A DNA stretch of 64,000 nucleotides from Bacteroidota bacterium (GTDB taxonomy: Bacteria > Bacteroidota > Bacteroidia > Chitinophagales > Chitinophagaceae), in assembly GCA_018266775.1 (NCBI GenBank), contig JAFDZS010000001.1, positions 501,175 through 565,174 on the forward strand. Reading direction: 5' to 3'. Of this stretch, positions 1 to 7,389 are shown one piece after another. Position 1 is the first letter of the stretch, and the number at the start of each line of letters is the position of its first letter. The translations under genes and the position numbers were made by a program. The notes below the pieces were generated by a model, which searched no databases, had not been told where the DNA came from, and saw only the letters and a program-made list of their open reading frames with translations.

Positions 1-263
1 TTCATGGTCAGACGATGACGCCAGACCATGCCACGTTGTGCCGCTGAAAGAAAATAATAGATCACAGATATTCCCTGCGCTCTCTGCACCTCTGTGTGCC
101 AACATATCTTTCCTTCATGGTCAGACGATGACGCCAGACCATACCACGTTGTGCCTCCGTGCCGCTGAGAGAAAATAATAGATCACAGATTTTCTCTGCG
201 TCCTCTGCACCTCTGTGTGCCAACATATCGTTCTTTCATGGTCAGACGATGACGCCAGACCAT
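1..263. repeat. Tandem repeat with a 26-bp imperfect palindrome
   Basis: Three copies of the same 26-bp imperfect palindrome lie at 4-29, 117-142 and 238-263, so the period is 113 then 121 bp. Each has arms ATGGTCAGACG and CGCCAGACCAT around a 4-nt loop. The spacers are near-identical; the second carries an 8-nt internal insertion. Each spacer has CACAG and CTGTG arms around a pyrimidine-rich stretch. The array runs off the left edge, so its full length is unknown. I see no ORF in it. Related palindromes recur at 3500-3525 and 3695-3720. Confidence 0.85.
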
Positions 264-291
264 AAAAAAGAAGCCCCGCCTTCCGGCAGGG
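264..291 (-). terminator. Intrinsic terminator of the L,D-transpeptidase gene
   Basis: On the minus strand a 7-bp GC-rich stem (274-280 with 285-291, loop 281-284) is followed by a short CTTC and a run of six T (264-269). It lies 52 bp beyond the stop codon at 343. The 26-bp palindrome at 238-263 starts at the very next base after the T run. Confidence 0.85.
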
Positions 292-342
292 TATCTTTCT
301 CCTGTTGTGCCTAACAATAAACTTTTACTGTAGAAAAAAAGC

Positions 343-1074
343 CTAACTGTTGAGTATTTTTGAAATGGTACTGTATTTTTTTGTAGGATGATACAGGAAC
401 ATACAGCTTCCGTTTTTAATTACATCAATCATACTTTTGGTTACACCTTCCGGTATGGCGGGGCAGCCAAAACTTCTGCCGAGGTAACCGTTGCGCTGAA
501 CAAATTTTTCATTTACATAACCGGCGCCATGCAATACAATTGATCTTTTATAGGCTCTATCATTGATGCCTTTTTCGCAACCCTGCAGGCGTAACGATAA
601 GCCATGATTGCCGGTGTACGTGTTCATGGTAATAAAAAAACCTAAACTGGTTTTGTGCGATGATTCGCTGTTGGAAAAAGAACTGGCATATTCCAGCCCG
701 GAGTTTCTTCCATGCGCCACCAGTGTATTGAACAATATATCACCTGAATTCATATCCACCACAAATAATCTTTTTTGAGAAGATGCTTTGCTGTAATCAA
801 TAATGGTGATGACATGCGTATTATTCAGTAATTTTTTATCCTGTAAATAATGGTATCCTTTCATGGCTTCATCAAATGCATCCTGGGATAATCCCGCAGC
901 ATTTAAATGCCAGGCAGCATAATAATCCACCGTTTTTGATGGTAACACACTAACCGGATTACTGACTGTGGTAACAGCCGGCATTACTTTCATTTCAGCA
1001 TGATGTGAGGAAGAAGCATTTGCCATTAAGAGTAAGGCTGGCAAAAATGCTGCAGCATTAAACATTAATCTCAT
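343..1074 (-). CDS. Murein L,D-transpeptidase catalytic-domain family protein (YkuD_2-like)
   Basis: Likely exported enzyme acting on peptidoglycan or on envelope cross-links. The 243-residue product starts with a signal peptide (hydrophobic stretch about residues 4-20, ending near ANASS). The C-terminal half has the family landmarks: an HGA motif (VLHGAGY), then the cysteine motif RSFGCPAIP, where the Cys is the expected nucleophile and the His its partner. A TSLGFF segment precedes them. This pattern fits the Bacteroidota and proteobacterial YkuD_2 group rather than the classical LysM-YkuD enzymes. It is a single gene with its own terminator, divergent from the sigma factor operon. Substrate specificity (3-3 cross-linking or another role) cannot be told from sequence. 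Confidence 0.85.
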   Translation of the reverse strand: MRLMFNAAAFLPALLLMANASSSHHAEMKVMPAVTTVSNPVSVLPSKTVDYYAAWHLNAAGLSQDAFDEAMKGYHYLQDKKLLNNTHVITIIDYSKASSQKRLFVVDMNSGDILFNTLVAHGRNSGLEYASSFSNSESSHKTSLGFFITMNTYTGNHGLSLRLQGCEKGINDRAYKRSIVLHGAGYVNEKFVQRNGYLGRSFGCPAIPEGVTKSMIDVIKNGSCMFLYHPTKKYSTISKILNS

Positions 1075-1347
1075 TACCTGGTGTTTTCAGTTGGATACTT
1101 AATTTCTTTCAAAAGCACAGCTATAAATCGTTCCGGAGTGCCTTTTTATTGTGCAAAAAAGGCCGGTAAGATAAATTTAAATTATCGGCATATTTACATG
1201 CGTAAATGTACTTGGGGAGATTACCTGTATCGTTTGCAGACAATTACTATTTATATTTTATTGTCATGTTTCCAGAAATTATTGTAAACCAGCTTCAAAC
1301 CCATTAGCAGCAGGCATCGGAAAAGATACAATAAAAACAAGTGCAGA

Positions 1348-1379
1348 TTTGTACGGCCGCGTAAAAAAAATTATCTTTT
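1348..1379 (+). promoter_or_regulatory. Putative Bacteroidota-type promoter for the sigma factor operon
   Basis: TTTG (1348-1351), a 20-bp spacer, then TATCTTTT (1372-1379) resembles the Bacteroidota consensus TTTG-N19-TAnnTTTG, with one mismatch at the last base. It lies just upstream of the GTG at 1398, so the leader would be very short. The rest of 1075-1397 is AT-rich, and I see nothing else in it. Confidence 0.4.
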
Positions 1380-1397
1380 ACCAGGCAACTTATTCCT

Positions 1398-2021
1398 GTG
1401 TTTATACGATTAAACAACGAAATCATAAAACCTGAGCTATTGTTAACGGCCGAGGAATTAAATCTTCAAATCAGGGGATGCGCCCTTAACCAAAGGGAGA
1501 GCCAGAAAAAACTGTATAACTCTTTCTACGGTTATGCTATGTCTATCTGCGACCGTTACACCAGCAGGGATGAAGATGCAATTGAAATTCTTAACGATGG
1601 ATTTTTAAAGATTTTTAAAGAAATCCACCAATTTAAACCTGCCTATGCCGATGTGGTAAGTTCCTTCAAAGGCTGGTTAAGAAAAATTATGGTGTACACC
1701 GCCATAGATCATTTCAGGAAAAATCAGAAGCACTCTAATGTTATTGAACTGGAATCTGCCGTGGTACACATGCCGGTGGAAACAGAAACAGCCTTTGATA
1801 AGATTTCTTATGATGAAATTATTGGTTTCATCCAGGATCTTTCACCGGCGTACCGTACGGTGTTAAATTTGTTTATTGTGGAAGGGTTCAGTCATGAAGA
1901 GATAGCAACACAATTGGATATTTCAATTGGAACATCAAAATCCAATTTAGCAAAGGCAAGAAAACAGTTACAGAAAATATTGTTCAACCAAAATAAAATT
2001 TCGATAGCGCAAAATGCATGA
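1398..2021 (+). CDS. RNA polymerase sigma factor, sigma-70 family (ECF type)
   Basis: Directs RNA polymerase to a regulon probably linked to the next gene. In the 207-residue product, region 2 covers about residues 35-110, with the segment rich in acidic and aromatic residues around DEDAIEILNDGFLKIF and the promoter-melting end AIDHFRKN. Region 4 covers about 145-200, with the helix-turn-helix SHEEIATQLDISIGTSKSNL. The length is typical of ECF factors. The frame opens with GTG at 1398; no in-frame ATG precedes region 2, so GTG is the best start. Its last 8 bases overlap the next gene, which suggests translational coupling and is the usual arrangement of an ECF factor with its anti-sigma partner. 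Confidence 0.9.
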   Translation: MFIRLNNEIIKPELLLTAEELNLQIRGCALNQRESQKKLYNSFYGYAMSICDRYTSRDEDAIEILNDGFLKIFKEIHQFKPAYADVVSSFKGWLRKIMVYTAIDHFRKNQKHSNVIELESAVVHMPVETETAFDKISYDEIIGFIQDLSPAYRTVLNLFIVEGFSHEEIATQLDISIGTSKSNLAKARKQLQKILFNQNKISIAQNA

Positions 2022-3441
2022 GGAAGATTTAGATAAGGTGATCAGGGATGCCGCCAGCCAGCACCATCCTCCATACGATGACGCCGCATGGAGTAAGATG
2101 GAACAATTGCTTGATGAACATCTGCCCGAAAAGAAAGACCGCAGAAGGCCTGTGCTCTGGCTGCTGTTGTTTTTATTATTGGGTGGCGCAGCGTATTGGG
2201 GAATTTATTCCTACACCAAACACAGCAATACCAATAATGCAACGGTTGCAACTACAGCAAAGGCATCAAATAGTACAGATGAAACTGCTGTTTCAGCAAC
2301 CAATACCAAACCAGGTTCCCCAAACAGCACTGTTCTTACTGAGCACAACAATACAGCCGGTAAAGCAACCAATGTAACTATAGATGTTCCGCCTGCAGGC
2401 GCAGATGATGGTGTACCTGTTGCTGAAGGCAGTTCATCATTACGGGTACAAAAAAATAACAGCCGAACCAAAATGCGTATAATTGCGGGAACCGCAGCAA
2501 ACGATGACGCATTAACCAGCAGCGATAAGAAAAAGCAACATCAAAAAGGGCGGACCGTAACAAAAATTAAAAACGGAAATGCGGGTAGTGATGATAGTAT
2601 GCTTTCATCGAACGATACAGAGGAGACTACTGCAGCCACTGTACCGTCAACAAATAACAAAGAAAATAATGATGATGTTGCCATAAAAAAAGAAAAGGCT
2701 CCCGTTGCAACAGGCAAACCAGCAGAAACTGATACTGCAACAGTTGTGGCTTCAAACAAATCAGTTACTGAACCAGAGAAAAAACCTGCACCCGAAAACA
2801 CAGCCAGCAATACTAAAACCAAAAAGAATAAGAATAGTTTTGGTGACCGCTTCGGTATCACTGCTTCTGCTGGTGCAGATGTAGCATATGTGGAACTGAG
2901 TAAAACCGGTAAACTGCGGCCCAGTGTTGGTTTGGGGGTAACCTATGCCGTTAGTAAACATGTTTCTGTAAACAGTGGTGTTTATGTAGCGCAGAAAGTT
3001 TATACCGCACTGCCTTACCAGTACAAATTTGCCGGGGGAACTTATTATCCCAACCTGTCTGTAATAAAAGCCAATTGTAAAGTATTGGAAATTCCATTGA
3101 ATGTATACTATAGGTTTGGTGAAAGGAAAAAACATAACTGGATTGCCGGCGCAGGGCTTTCATCTTTATTTATGAAAAAAGAAAATTATGATTATGTGTA
3201 TGTTTTGCCCAGCGGACAAACCTATTCCTATCCTAAATCGGTAAGTAATCAAAACAAACATTATTTTTCTGTGCTGAATCTTTCTGCAGCCTATCAATAC
3301 AAAATCAGTAAAAAAATTTCCTTTGTTGCAGAACCGTATGTAAAATTACCGCTCAGCGGCATTGGCCTTGGCAAGATAAAACTGAACAGTACCGGTGTAA
3401 TGGTTAGTGCAGTGATTAAACCTTTTAGCAGAAAAAAATAA
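2014..3441 (+). CDS. Sigma-factor partner: one-TM protein with a C-terminal outer-membrane beta-barrel domain
   Basis: Candidate regulator of the overlapping ECF sigma factor. The 475 residues have four parts. Residues 1-45 are a short charged N-terminal segment. Residues 46-67 are one clear membrane helix (RRR then a Leu/Gly-rich stretch). Residues 68 to about 274 are a low-complexity linker rich in Thr, Asn, Ala, Lys and Asp. Residues 275-475 are about 200 residues of alternating beta-strand pattern with many Tyr, Gly and Val, like outer-membrane beta-barrel families of Bacteroidota. Seen directly: the overlap with the sigma gene, the TM helix and the barrel-like end. Inferred: the N-terminus is cytoplasmic and binds the sigma factor, while the barrel sits in the outer membrane. 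Alternatively the C-terminal part is a periplasmic beta domain. A terminator follows at 3470-3497. Confidence 0.7.
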   Translation: MHEEDLDKVIRDAASQHHPPYDDAAWSKMEQLLDEHLPEKKDRRRPVLWLLLFLLLGGAAYWGIYSYTKHSNTNNATVATTAKASNSTDETAVSATNTKPGSPNSTVLTEHNNTAGKATNVTIDVPPAGADDGVPVAEGSSSLRVQKNNSRTKMRIIAGTAANDDALTSSDKKKQHQKGRTVTKIKNGNAGSDDSMLSSNDTEETTAATVPSTNNKENNDDVAIKKEKAPVATGKPAETDTATVVASNKSVTEPEKKPAPENTASNTKTKKNKNSFGDRFGITASAGADVAYVELSKTGKLRPSVGLGVTYAVSKHVSVNSGVYVAQKVYTALPYQYKFAGGTYYPNLSVIKANCKVLEIPLNVYYRFGERKKHNWIAGAGLSSLFMKKENYDYVYVLPSGQTYSYPKSVSNQNKHYFSVLNLSAAYQYKISKKISFVAEPYVKLPLSGIGLGKIKLNSTGVMVSAVIKPFSRKK

Positions 3442-3469
3442 GCCATACAAATCTTCCCCTGCTGCCGAA

Positions 3470-3497
3470 AAGCTTCTTTTGAAAAAAGAGGCTTTTT
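3470..3497 (+). terminator. Intrinsic terminator of the sigma factor operon
   Basis: An 11-bp stem (3470-3480 with 3484-3494, including G-T pairs) with a 3-nt loop ends in five T (3493-3497). It lies 28 bp after the stop of the plus-strand operon. A 26-bp palindrome follows 2 nt later. Confidence 0.7.
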
Positions 3498-3499
3498 AT

Positions 3500-3525
3500 A
3501 TGGTCTGACGTCCGCGTCTGACCAT
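3500..3525 (+). repeat. 26-bp imperfect palindrome (ATGGTC family)
   Basis: Arms ATGGTCTGACG and CGTCTGACCAT surround a 4-nt loop, with a single T-T mismatch at the seventh pair. It is the same family as the copies at 4-29, 117-142, 238-263 and 3695-3720. The rest of 3526-3694 is unremarkable AT-rich sequence with no gene. Confidence 0.85.
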
Positions 3526-3694
3526 GTACAGTTTATCTGCAGCCACTCATTTCCTTTACGCCACTTCAATAGAAACACTGATGACACCGATGAAACGGAT
3601 ACCCGCTGATTTTTTTATCTGCATGAATTCATTTGTTTTATAGTTTGAAATAAATCAACTGTTCTGGTCTGCGCATCTGCAGATAATTTTTTTT

Positions 3695-3720
3695 ATGGTC
3701 AGACGTGGACGTCAGACCAT
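3695..3720 (-). repeat. 26-bp imperfect palindrome (ATGGTC family)
   Basis: Arms ATGGTCAGACG and CGTCAGACCAT surround a 4-nt loop, with one A-A mismatch at the seventh pair. Read on the minus strand it follows directly after the T run of the terminator at 3721-3750. Confidence 0.85.
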
Positions 3721-3750
3721 AAAAAAGGCCCCCCATCAGAAAGGAGGACC
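3721..3750 (-). terminator. Intrinsic terminator of the DUF5777-like gene
   Basis: On the minus strand an 8-bp GC-rich stem with two G-U pairs (3727-3734 with 3743-3750) is followed by six T (3721-3726). It lies about 30 bp after the stop at 3781. Confidence 0.7.
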
Positions 3751-3780
3751 CTTAGGTATTGAGCAAAACGAGAGCCGTGA

Positions 3781-4773
3781 TTATTTAGCCTTCTTATCCC
3801 TGAACACTGAAAAATTTCTTGCTACAGTAAATCCCCAGTGAAATTGTCCTTTACTCCAGGTAGAATATGTACGCCGCAGGAAACGATCTTCAAGTATACT
3901 GGTGGCATTGGTAAAATTGAGGTGGAACATGTGGCCGGGTGTAAGTATTTCCACACCAATACCCAGCACATCGTAGTAATTTGATTCATTAGGATTGCCA
4001 TACGTAGTAAATTGCTGTTCCAGTGTGCTTTTTGATGATGAAGAACGGAAGGTGTGAAAGTAATCGGCCACCAATACAAATTTCCTGGTAACAGGCAGCC
4101 TTGCCCCTGCACCAATGGAGAAAAGTGATGCAGGATCGTTAGGCACCACCAAACCGGTATGTACCCAGGTGGGTGTTAATTGAAAACTGAATTTTCCAAA
4201 ACGCCTTGCAATCATCAGTTGCACCACTTCGTTGGTACGGTCTCCAAAATTTTGAAAACGGTCATCTTTGGTATTAACAGCAAAAATATTATTGAATGTA
4301 TCTGCTGCCATTGTTGATATGGCTAAATTGGCAAACAGCGTTATTGATACTGGTTGCTTCTTATCGCCATCAGCCTGCTTCATAAACTGGTACTTGATGC
4401 CTGTTTCCACCAGCTTGGCCTGCGCATGATAATCGCCCCGTGTCCTTGCCAGTAACACATTCAGTTTGTTGGTAAGGCCTAATTGCAAAGCAATTTTAAT
4501 ATCGTTGGCAGCATCCAGGCCAAAAAAGTTTTTTAACGATCCGTTCTTACCGGCCACATCACCAAAATTATGTACCACTTTAAATTCCAGGATGCCTTTA
4601 TGCAATACTTCCACAGTATTCATATTAATAAGGCGCTGGGCATAAAATACAGGGGTTGATTTTTTTTCAGGCTTTACCTCCATGGAGTTCATCAGTTTGG
4701 TAACAGCAGTATCATCCTGCGCAACCGCCGACTGAACAATAAACAATAAAATAATAAATAAACATTTGCGCAT
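3781..4773 (-). CDS. DUF5777-like outer-membrane beta-barrel protein
   Basis: Predicted outer-membrane protein of unknown role. The 330 residues begin with a Sec signal peptide (about residues 1-18, cleavage near AVAQ). The rest is rich in alternating hydrophobic and polar strands. The conserved opening contains INMNTVEVLHKGILEF and then HNFGD, which I associate with the Bacteroidota DUF5777 barrel family. The end (WGFTVARNFSVF) has the aromatic-terminated strand typical of barrels. It is a single gene, divergent from the polysaccharide locus (85 bp to the next frame), with its own terminator. The family name is from memory of the motif; the barrel fold is the safer part of the call. Confidence 0.65.
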   Translation of the reverse strand: MRKCLFIILLFIVQSAVAQDDTAVTKLMNSMEVKPEKKSTPVFYAQRLINMNTVEVLHKGILEFKVVHNFGDVAGKNGSLKNFFGLDAANDIKIALQLGLTNKLNVLLARTRGDYHAQAKLVETGIKYQFMKQADGDKKQPVSITLFANLAISTMAADTFNNIFAVNTKDDRFQNFGDRTNEVVQLMIARRFGKFSFQLTPTWVHTGLVVPNDPASLFSIGAGARLPVTRKFVLVADYFHTFRSSSSKSTLEQQFTTYGNPNESNYYDVLGIGVEILTPGHMFHLNFTNATSILEDRFLRRTYSTWSKGQFHWGFTVARNFSVFRDKKAK

Positions 4774-4900
4774 AGTGTAGATTTTGATTGCTGTTATTAT
4801 CGGAGCAATTCAATGCCGGGTTGCCTCTATGAAATATTCATTGCTGTAAAACGAAGCAATGTATATGCGCCCTATATTTGTTTTACATTGTATTACCGGC

Positions 4901-5866
4901 ATGCAGCAATCGTACATCATTTTCGTAAGTGCATCATTTTTACAGGGCAATGCCCTGCTGCAATGGTTGCGCAGGTACGCCACGCATTATGATGATGTGT
5001 TTGTATACTGGCATGAGTGTGCCTTTACCACAAATGAACTGCCGGAGTATGATGCAGTGTTGGTGTTGAATACCCCTTCAGCGTTGATAAAAACCAAATG
5101 CTTTCCGGAAATGACGCTGGCATTCATGATGGAACCGGGTGTATATGCAGAACATCCTTTCATGTTCAAACAACTGGATCAGTATGCTGCCGTGTATGCA
5201 CCTGTACCGCATTCGCAAAACACTATTGCATCGCATGGATATATGGGCTGGTTGCTTCCGCAGGATTATCACGCCCTTTCTGCATTGGCTGTACCAGAAA
5301 AAACAAAATTGATTTCCTGCATTGCATCTTCATTACAAATGCTGCCCGGTCATCGCCTGCGGATGCAGTTTGTAGAGGCATTGCGCCAATCATTTCCTGA
5401 AATGGATTTTTTTGGACGGGGCTTTCATTTTATACCGGATAAATCTGAAGGTTTACTACCCTACAAGTATAGTATTGCCATTGAAAACACCAGCGCACCG
5501 CATTATTTTACAGAGAAGATCAATGATTGTTTTTTAACTTATACAGTACCCATTTATTTCGGTTGCACCAACATTGGTACTTATTTTCCGGAGCAATCCT
5601 ATATTTCCATTAACATCAACGAACCCGAAAATGCTGTTGCCACCATTAAAGCAATACTGCAGCACGATAACTGGCAGGAACGGTTACCTGCACTACACGA
5701 AGCCCGTGAGCTGGTATTAAACCGCTATCAAACACTGGCTGGTGCAGCAGCTATACTGCGGCACATACAACCATCGGTAAAAAAAACAGTTACCTTAAAA
5801 CCCGTACCGCCCACCCTGCAGCGCAGGCTTAAAAACTTCCTGCAGCACTTACGTGCAAAAAAATAA
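4901..5866 (+). CDS. Glycosyltransferase family 10 (fucosyltransferase)-like protein
   Basis: Likely transfers a sugar, possibly fucose, to the growing surface glycan in the cytoplasm. The C-terminal third has the family 10 signature: YKYSIAIENT, then YFTEKINDCF, then VPIYFGCTNI. These match the FENS, TEK and VPV-x-G-x-x-NI pattern of the GDP-fucose-binding region. The frame opens at 4859, but the ATG at 4901 (MQQSYIIF) starts directly with the first beta-strand and is preferred, giving 321 residues. It is the first gene of the plus-strand run, 71 bp before the flippase gene. Donor and acceptor are not known; GT10 members outside the fucosyltransferases exist. Confidence 0.75.
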   Translation: MQQSYIIFVSASFLQGNALLQWLRRYATHYDDVFVYWHECAFTTNELPEYDAVLVLNTPSALIKTKCFPEMTLAFMMEPGVYAEHPFMFKQLDQYAAVYAPVPHSQNTIASHGYMGWLLPQDYHALSALAVPEKTKLISCIASSLQMLPGHRLRMQFVEALRQSFPEMDFFGRGFHFIPDKSEGLLPYKYSIAIENTSAPHYFTEKINDCFLTYTVPIYFGCTNIGTYFPEQSYISININEPENAVATIKAILQHDNWQERLPALHEARELVLNRYQTLAGAAAILRHIQPSVKKTVTLKPVPPTLQRRLKNFLQHLRAKK

Positions 5867-5937
5867 TTTTCAGAGGCATCCTGTTGCGCATTTCTTCCGA
5901 TTTAATTTATTGTCAGCATTTTACTACCGTGCATAAC

Positions 5938-7389
5938 ATGCAGATGCAAAAAAAATTATTCAGGGACATTTCAGCCAGTACCCTGCAGGTGTTGTTTAAC
6001 CAGGTATTGGGCCTGCTGCTGTTCATCATTACATCGCGTTTCCTAAGTAAACCGGTGTATGGCGAATTCAGCTGGTCGTTGGCTGTTATTACTTTTATCG
6101 TTACCATACTCAGCTTACGGCTGGAGCAAATTGTGGTAAGGTCAATTGCAGCAGGCGAAGCACCGCAGCGCATGCTCTCATTATTTTCCGGGCATACCAT
6201 ACTTTTTGGTACCGGCTTTCTTATTGTGTTGCTGGTTATTAATTTTATTTTTCCTGCTTTTTTCAAACTGCATCATTTATTGCTGGCGATAAGTATAAGC
6301 CAGTTACTGCTTTTTTTGGCGTTGCCATTTAAACAGGTGGTGAATGGTAAAGAACATTTTGCATTGCTTGCTGTCATCTCTTCTGTATCCAATCTACTCC
6401 GGGTATTGCTGTTGTTGTGGCTGGTTTTCTTCCGAACGATGGATATTGACCAGGTTTTGATCATCTATATCATTTCTGCATTGGCAGAACTTATTGCCTG
6501 TTTTACAGCAGTGCAATGGCGCCTGAAAATTCACCTGCAACTGAAATGGAAAAAAGATGCATATACTGCATTTCTTAAAGCATCGCTGCCACAAATTGCT
6601 GTAGTTTTTTTAAGCGCCTGCATGGCCCGGTTCGACTGGATTTTGCTGGGCATCTTCACCACAACTACTATTACCGCAGAATACAGTTTTGCTTACCGTG
6701 TGTTTGAGCTATGCCCGTTTCCATTGCTGATCATCAGTCCTGTTTTGCTCAGCAGGTTTTCCCGGTACTTTGCCACTCATTCGGAAAATGACCTGTTGCA
6801 AAACAAAGCGCTGCTGGCTATATACATCCGTTATGCCATGATAGCATCCACCATTATACCACTCGTTTTAAATATTGTATGGGCGCCGTTGGTAGATACC
6901 ATCACTGCGGGCAAATACGGTGCAGTAAATAAAACCACTTTCCTTTTATTGTCATGCTGCATTCCCTTCCAGTATATGGTAAACCTTTTCTGGACAATTG
7001 CGTTTGCGCAAAACCGTTTGCATACCATTTTGAGAATGACGGCCATAACCAGCGCAGTAATTATTGCAGGCGACTGCTGCGCCATTCCCTTTTTAAAAGC
7101 GCAGGGTGCAGCAATGGTGTACCTCGTTGCAGCTGTTGTGGAATATGTGTTGTACCTGCGTGGTTCTGTATTAAAACAATTAAAAGAAAGCTGGCAGCCC
7201 CTGCTGCTATGCGTGTGTGCTGCATTCATTGCCGGTATTGCAGTTACGTATTGGAATGGTCATGTACTGATACAGGCTTTGCTGGGCGTATTGATATACG
7301 GCGTTTTACTGGCTGCAACGAGCCAGGCCAAAATAAATGACTGGAGAATGCTATTGAACAACCTGAAAACTTCTTCAACAATATTGTAA
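5938..7389 (+). CDS. Wzx-type flippase (oligosaccharide flippase family)
   Basis: Expected to flip undecaprenyl-linked oligosaccharide across the inner membrane. The product has about 12-14 hydrophobic segments over its length and the N-terminal pattern of polysaccharide flippases (LFRDISASTLQVLFNQ then GLLLFIITSRFLSKPVYGEF). The open frame reaches back to a TTG at 5884, but the ATG at 5938 (or 5944) better fits the family start. The downstream polymerase-like gene begins directly at 7390 with no gap. Its role in this locus fits the Wzx/Wzy route together with the polymerase-like genes at 7390 and 12165. Confidence 0.85.
   Translation: MQMQKKLFRDISASTLQVLFNQVLGLLLFIITSRFLSKPVYGEFSWSLAVITFIVTILSLRLEQIVVRSIAAGEAPQRMLSLFSGHTILFGTGFLIVLLVINFIFPAFFKLHHLLLAISISQLLLFLALPFKQVVNGKEHFALLAVISSVSNLLRVLLLLWLVFFRTMDIDQVLIIYIISALAELIACFTAVQWRLKIHLQLKWKKDAYTAFLKASLPQIAVVFLSACMARFDWILLGIFTTTTITAEYSFAYRVFELCPFPLLIISPVLLSRFSRYFATHSENDLLQNKALLAIYIRYAMIASTIIPLVLNIVWAPLVDTITAGKYGAVNKTTFLLLSCCIPFQYMVNLFWTIAFAQNRLHTILRMTAITSAVIIAGDCCAIPFLKAQGAAMVYLVAAVVEYVLYLRGSVLKQLKESWQPLLLCVCAAFIAGIAVTYWNGHVLIQALLGVLIYGVLLAATSQAKINDWRMLLNNLKTSSTIL

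Noticed and set aside
1081..1287. 68-residue open frame on the plus strand
   Set aside because: It has no recognisable motif, and the region looks like AT-rich upstream DNA of the sigma operon.
2042..3135. Several open frames on both strands within the sigma partner gene
   Set aside because: They come from the low-complexity linker in other frames; codon pattern and position support only the 475-residue frame.
4859..4900. Longer N-terminus of the GT10-like protein
   Set aside because: The extra residues do not fit the first beta-strand; the ATG at 4901 is preferred.
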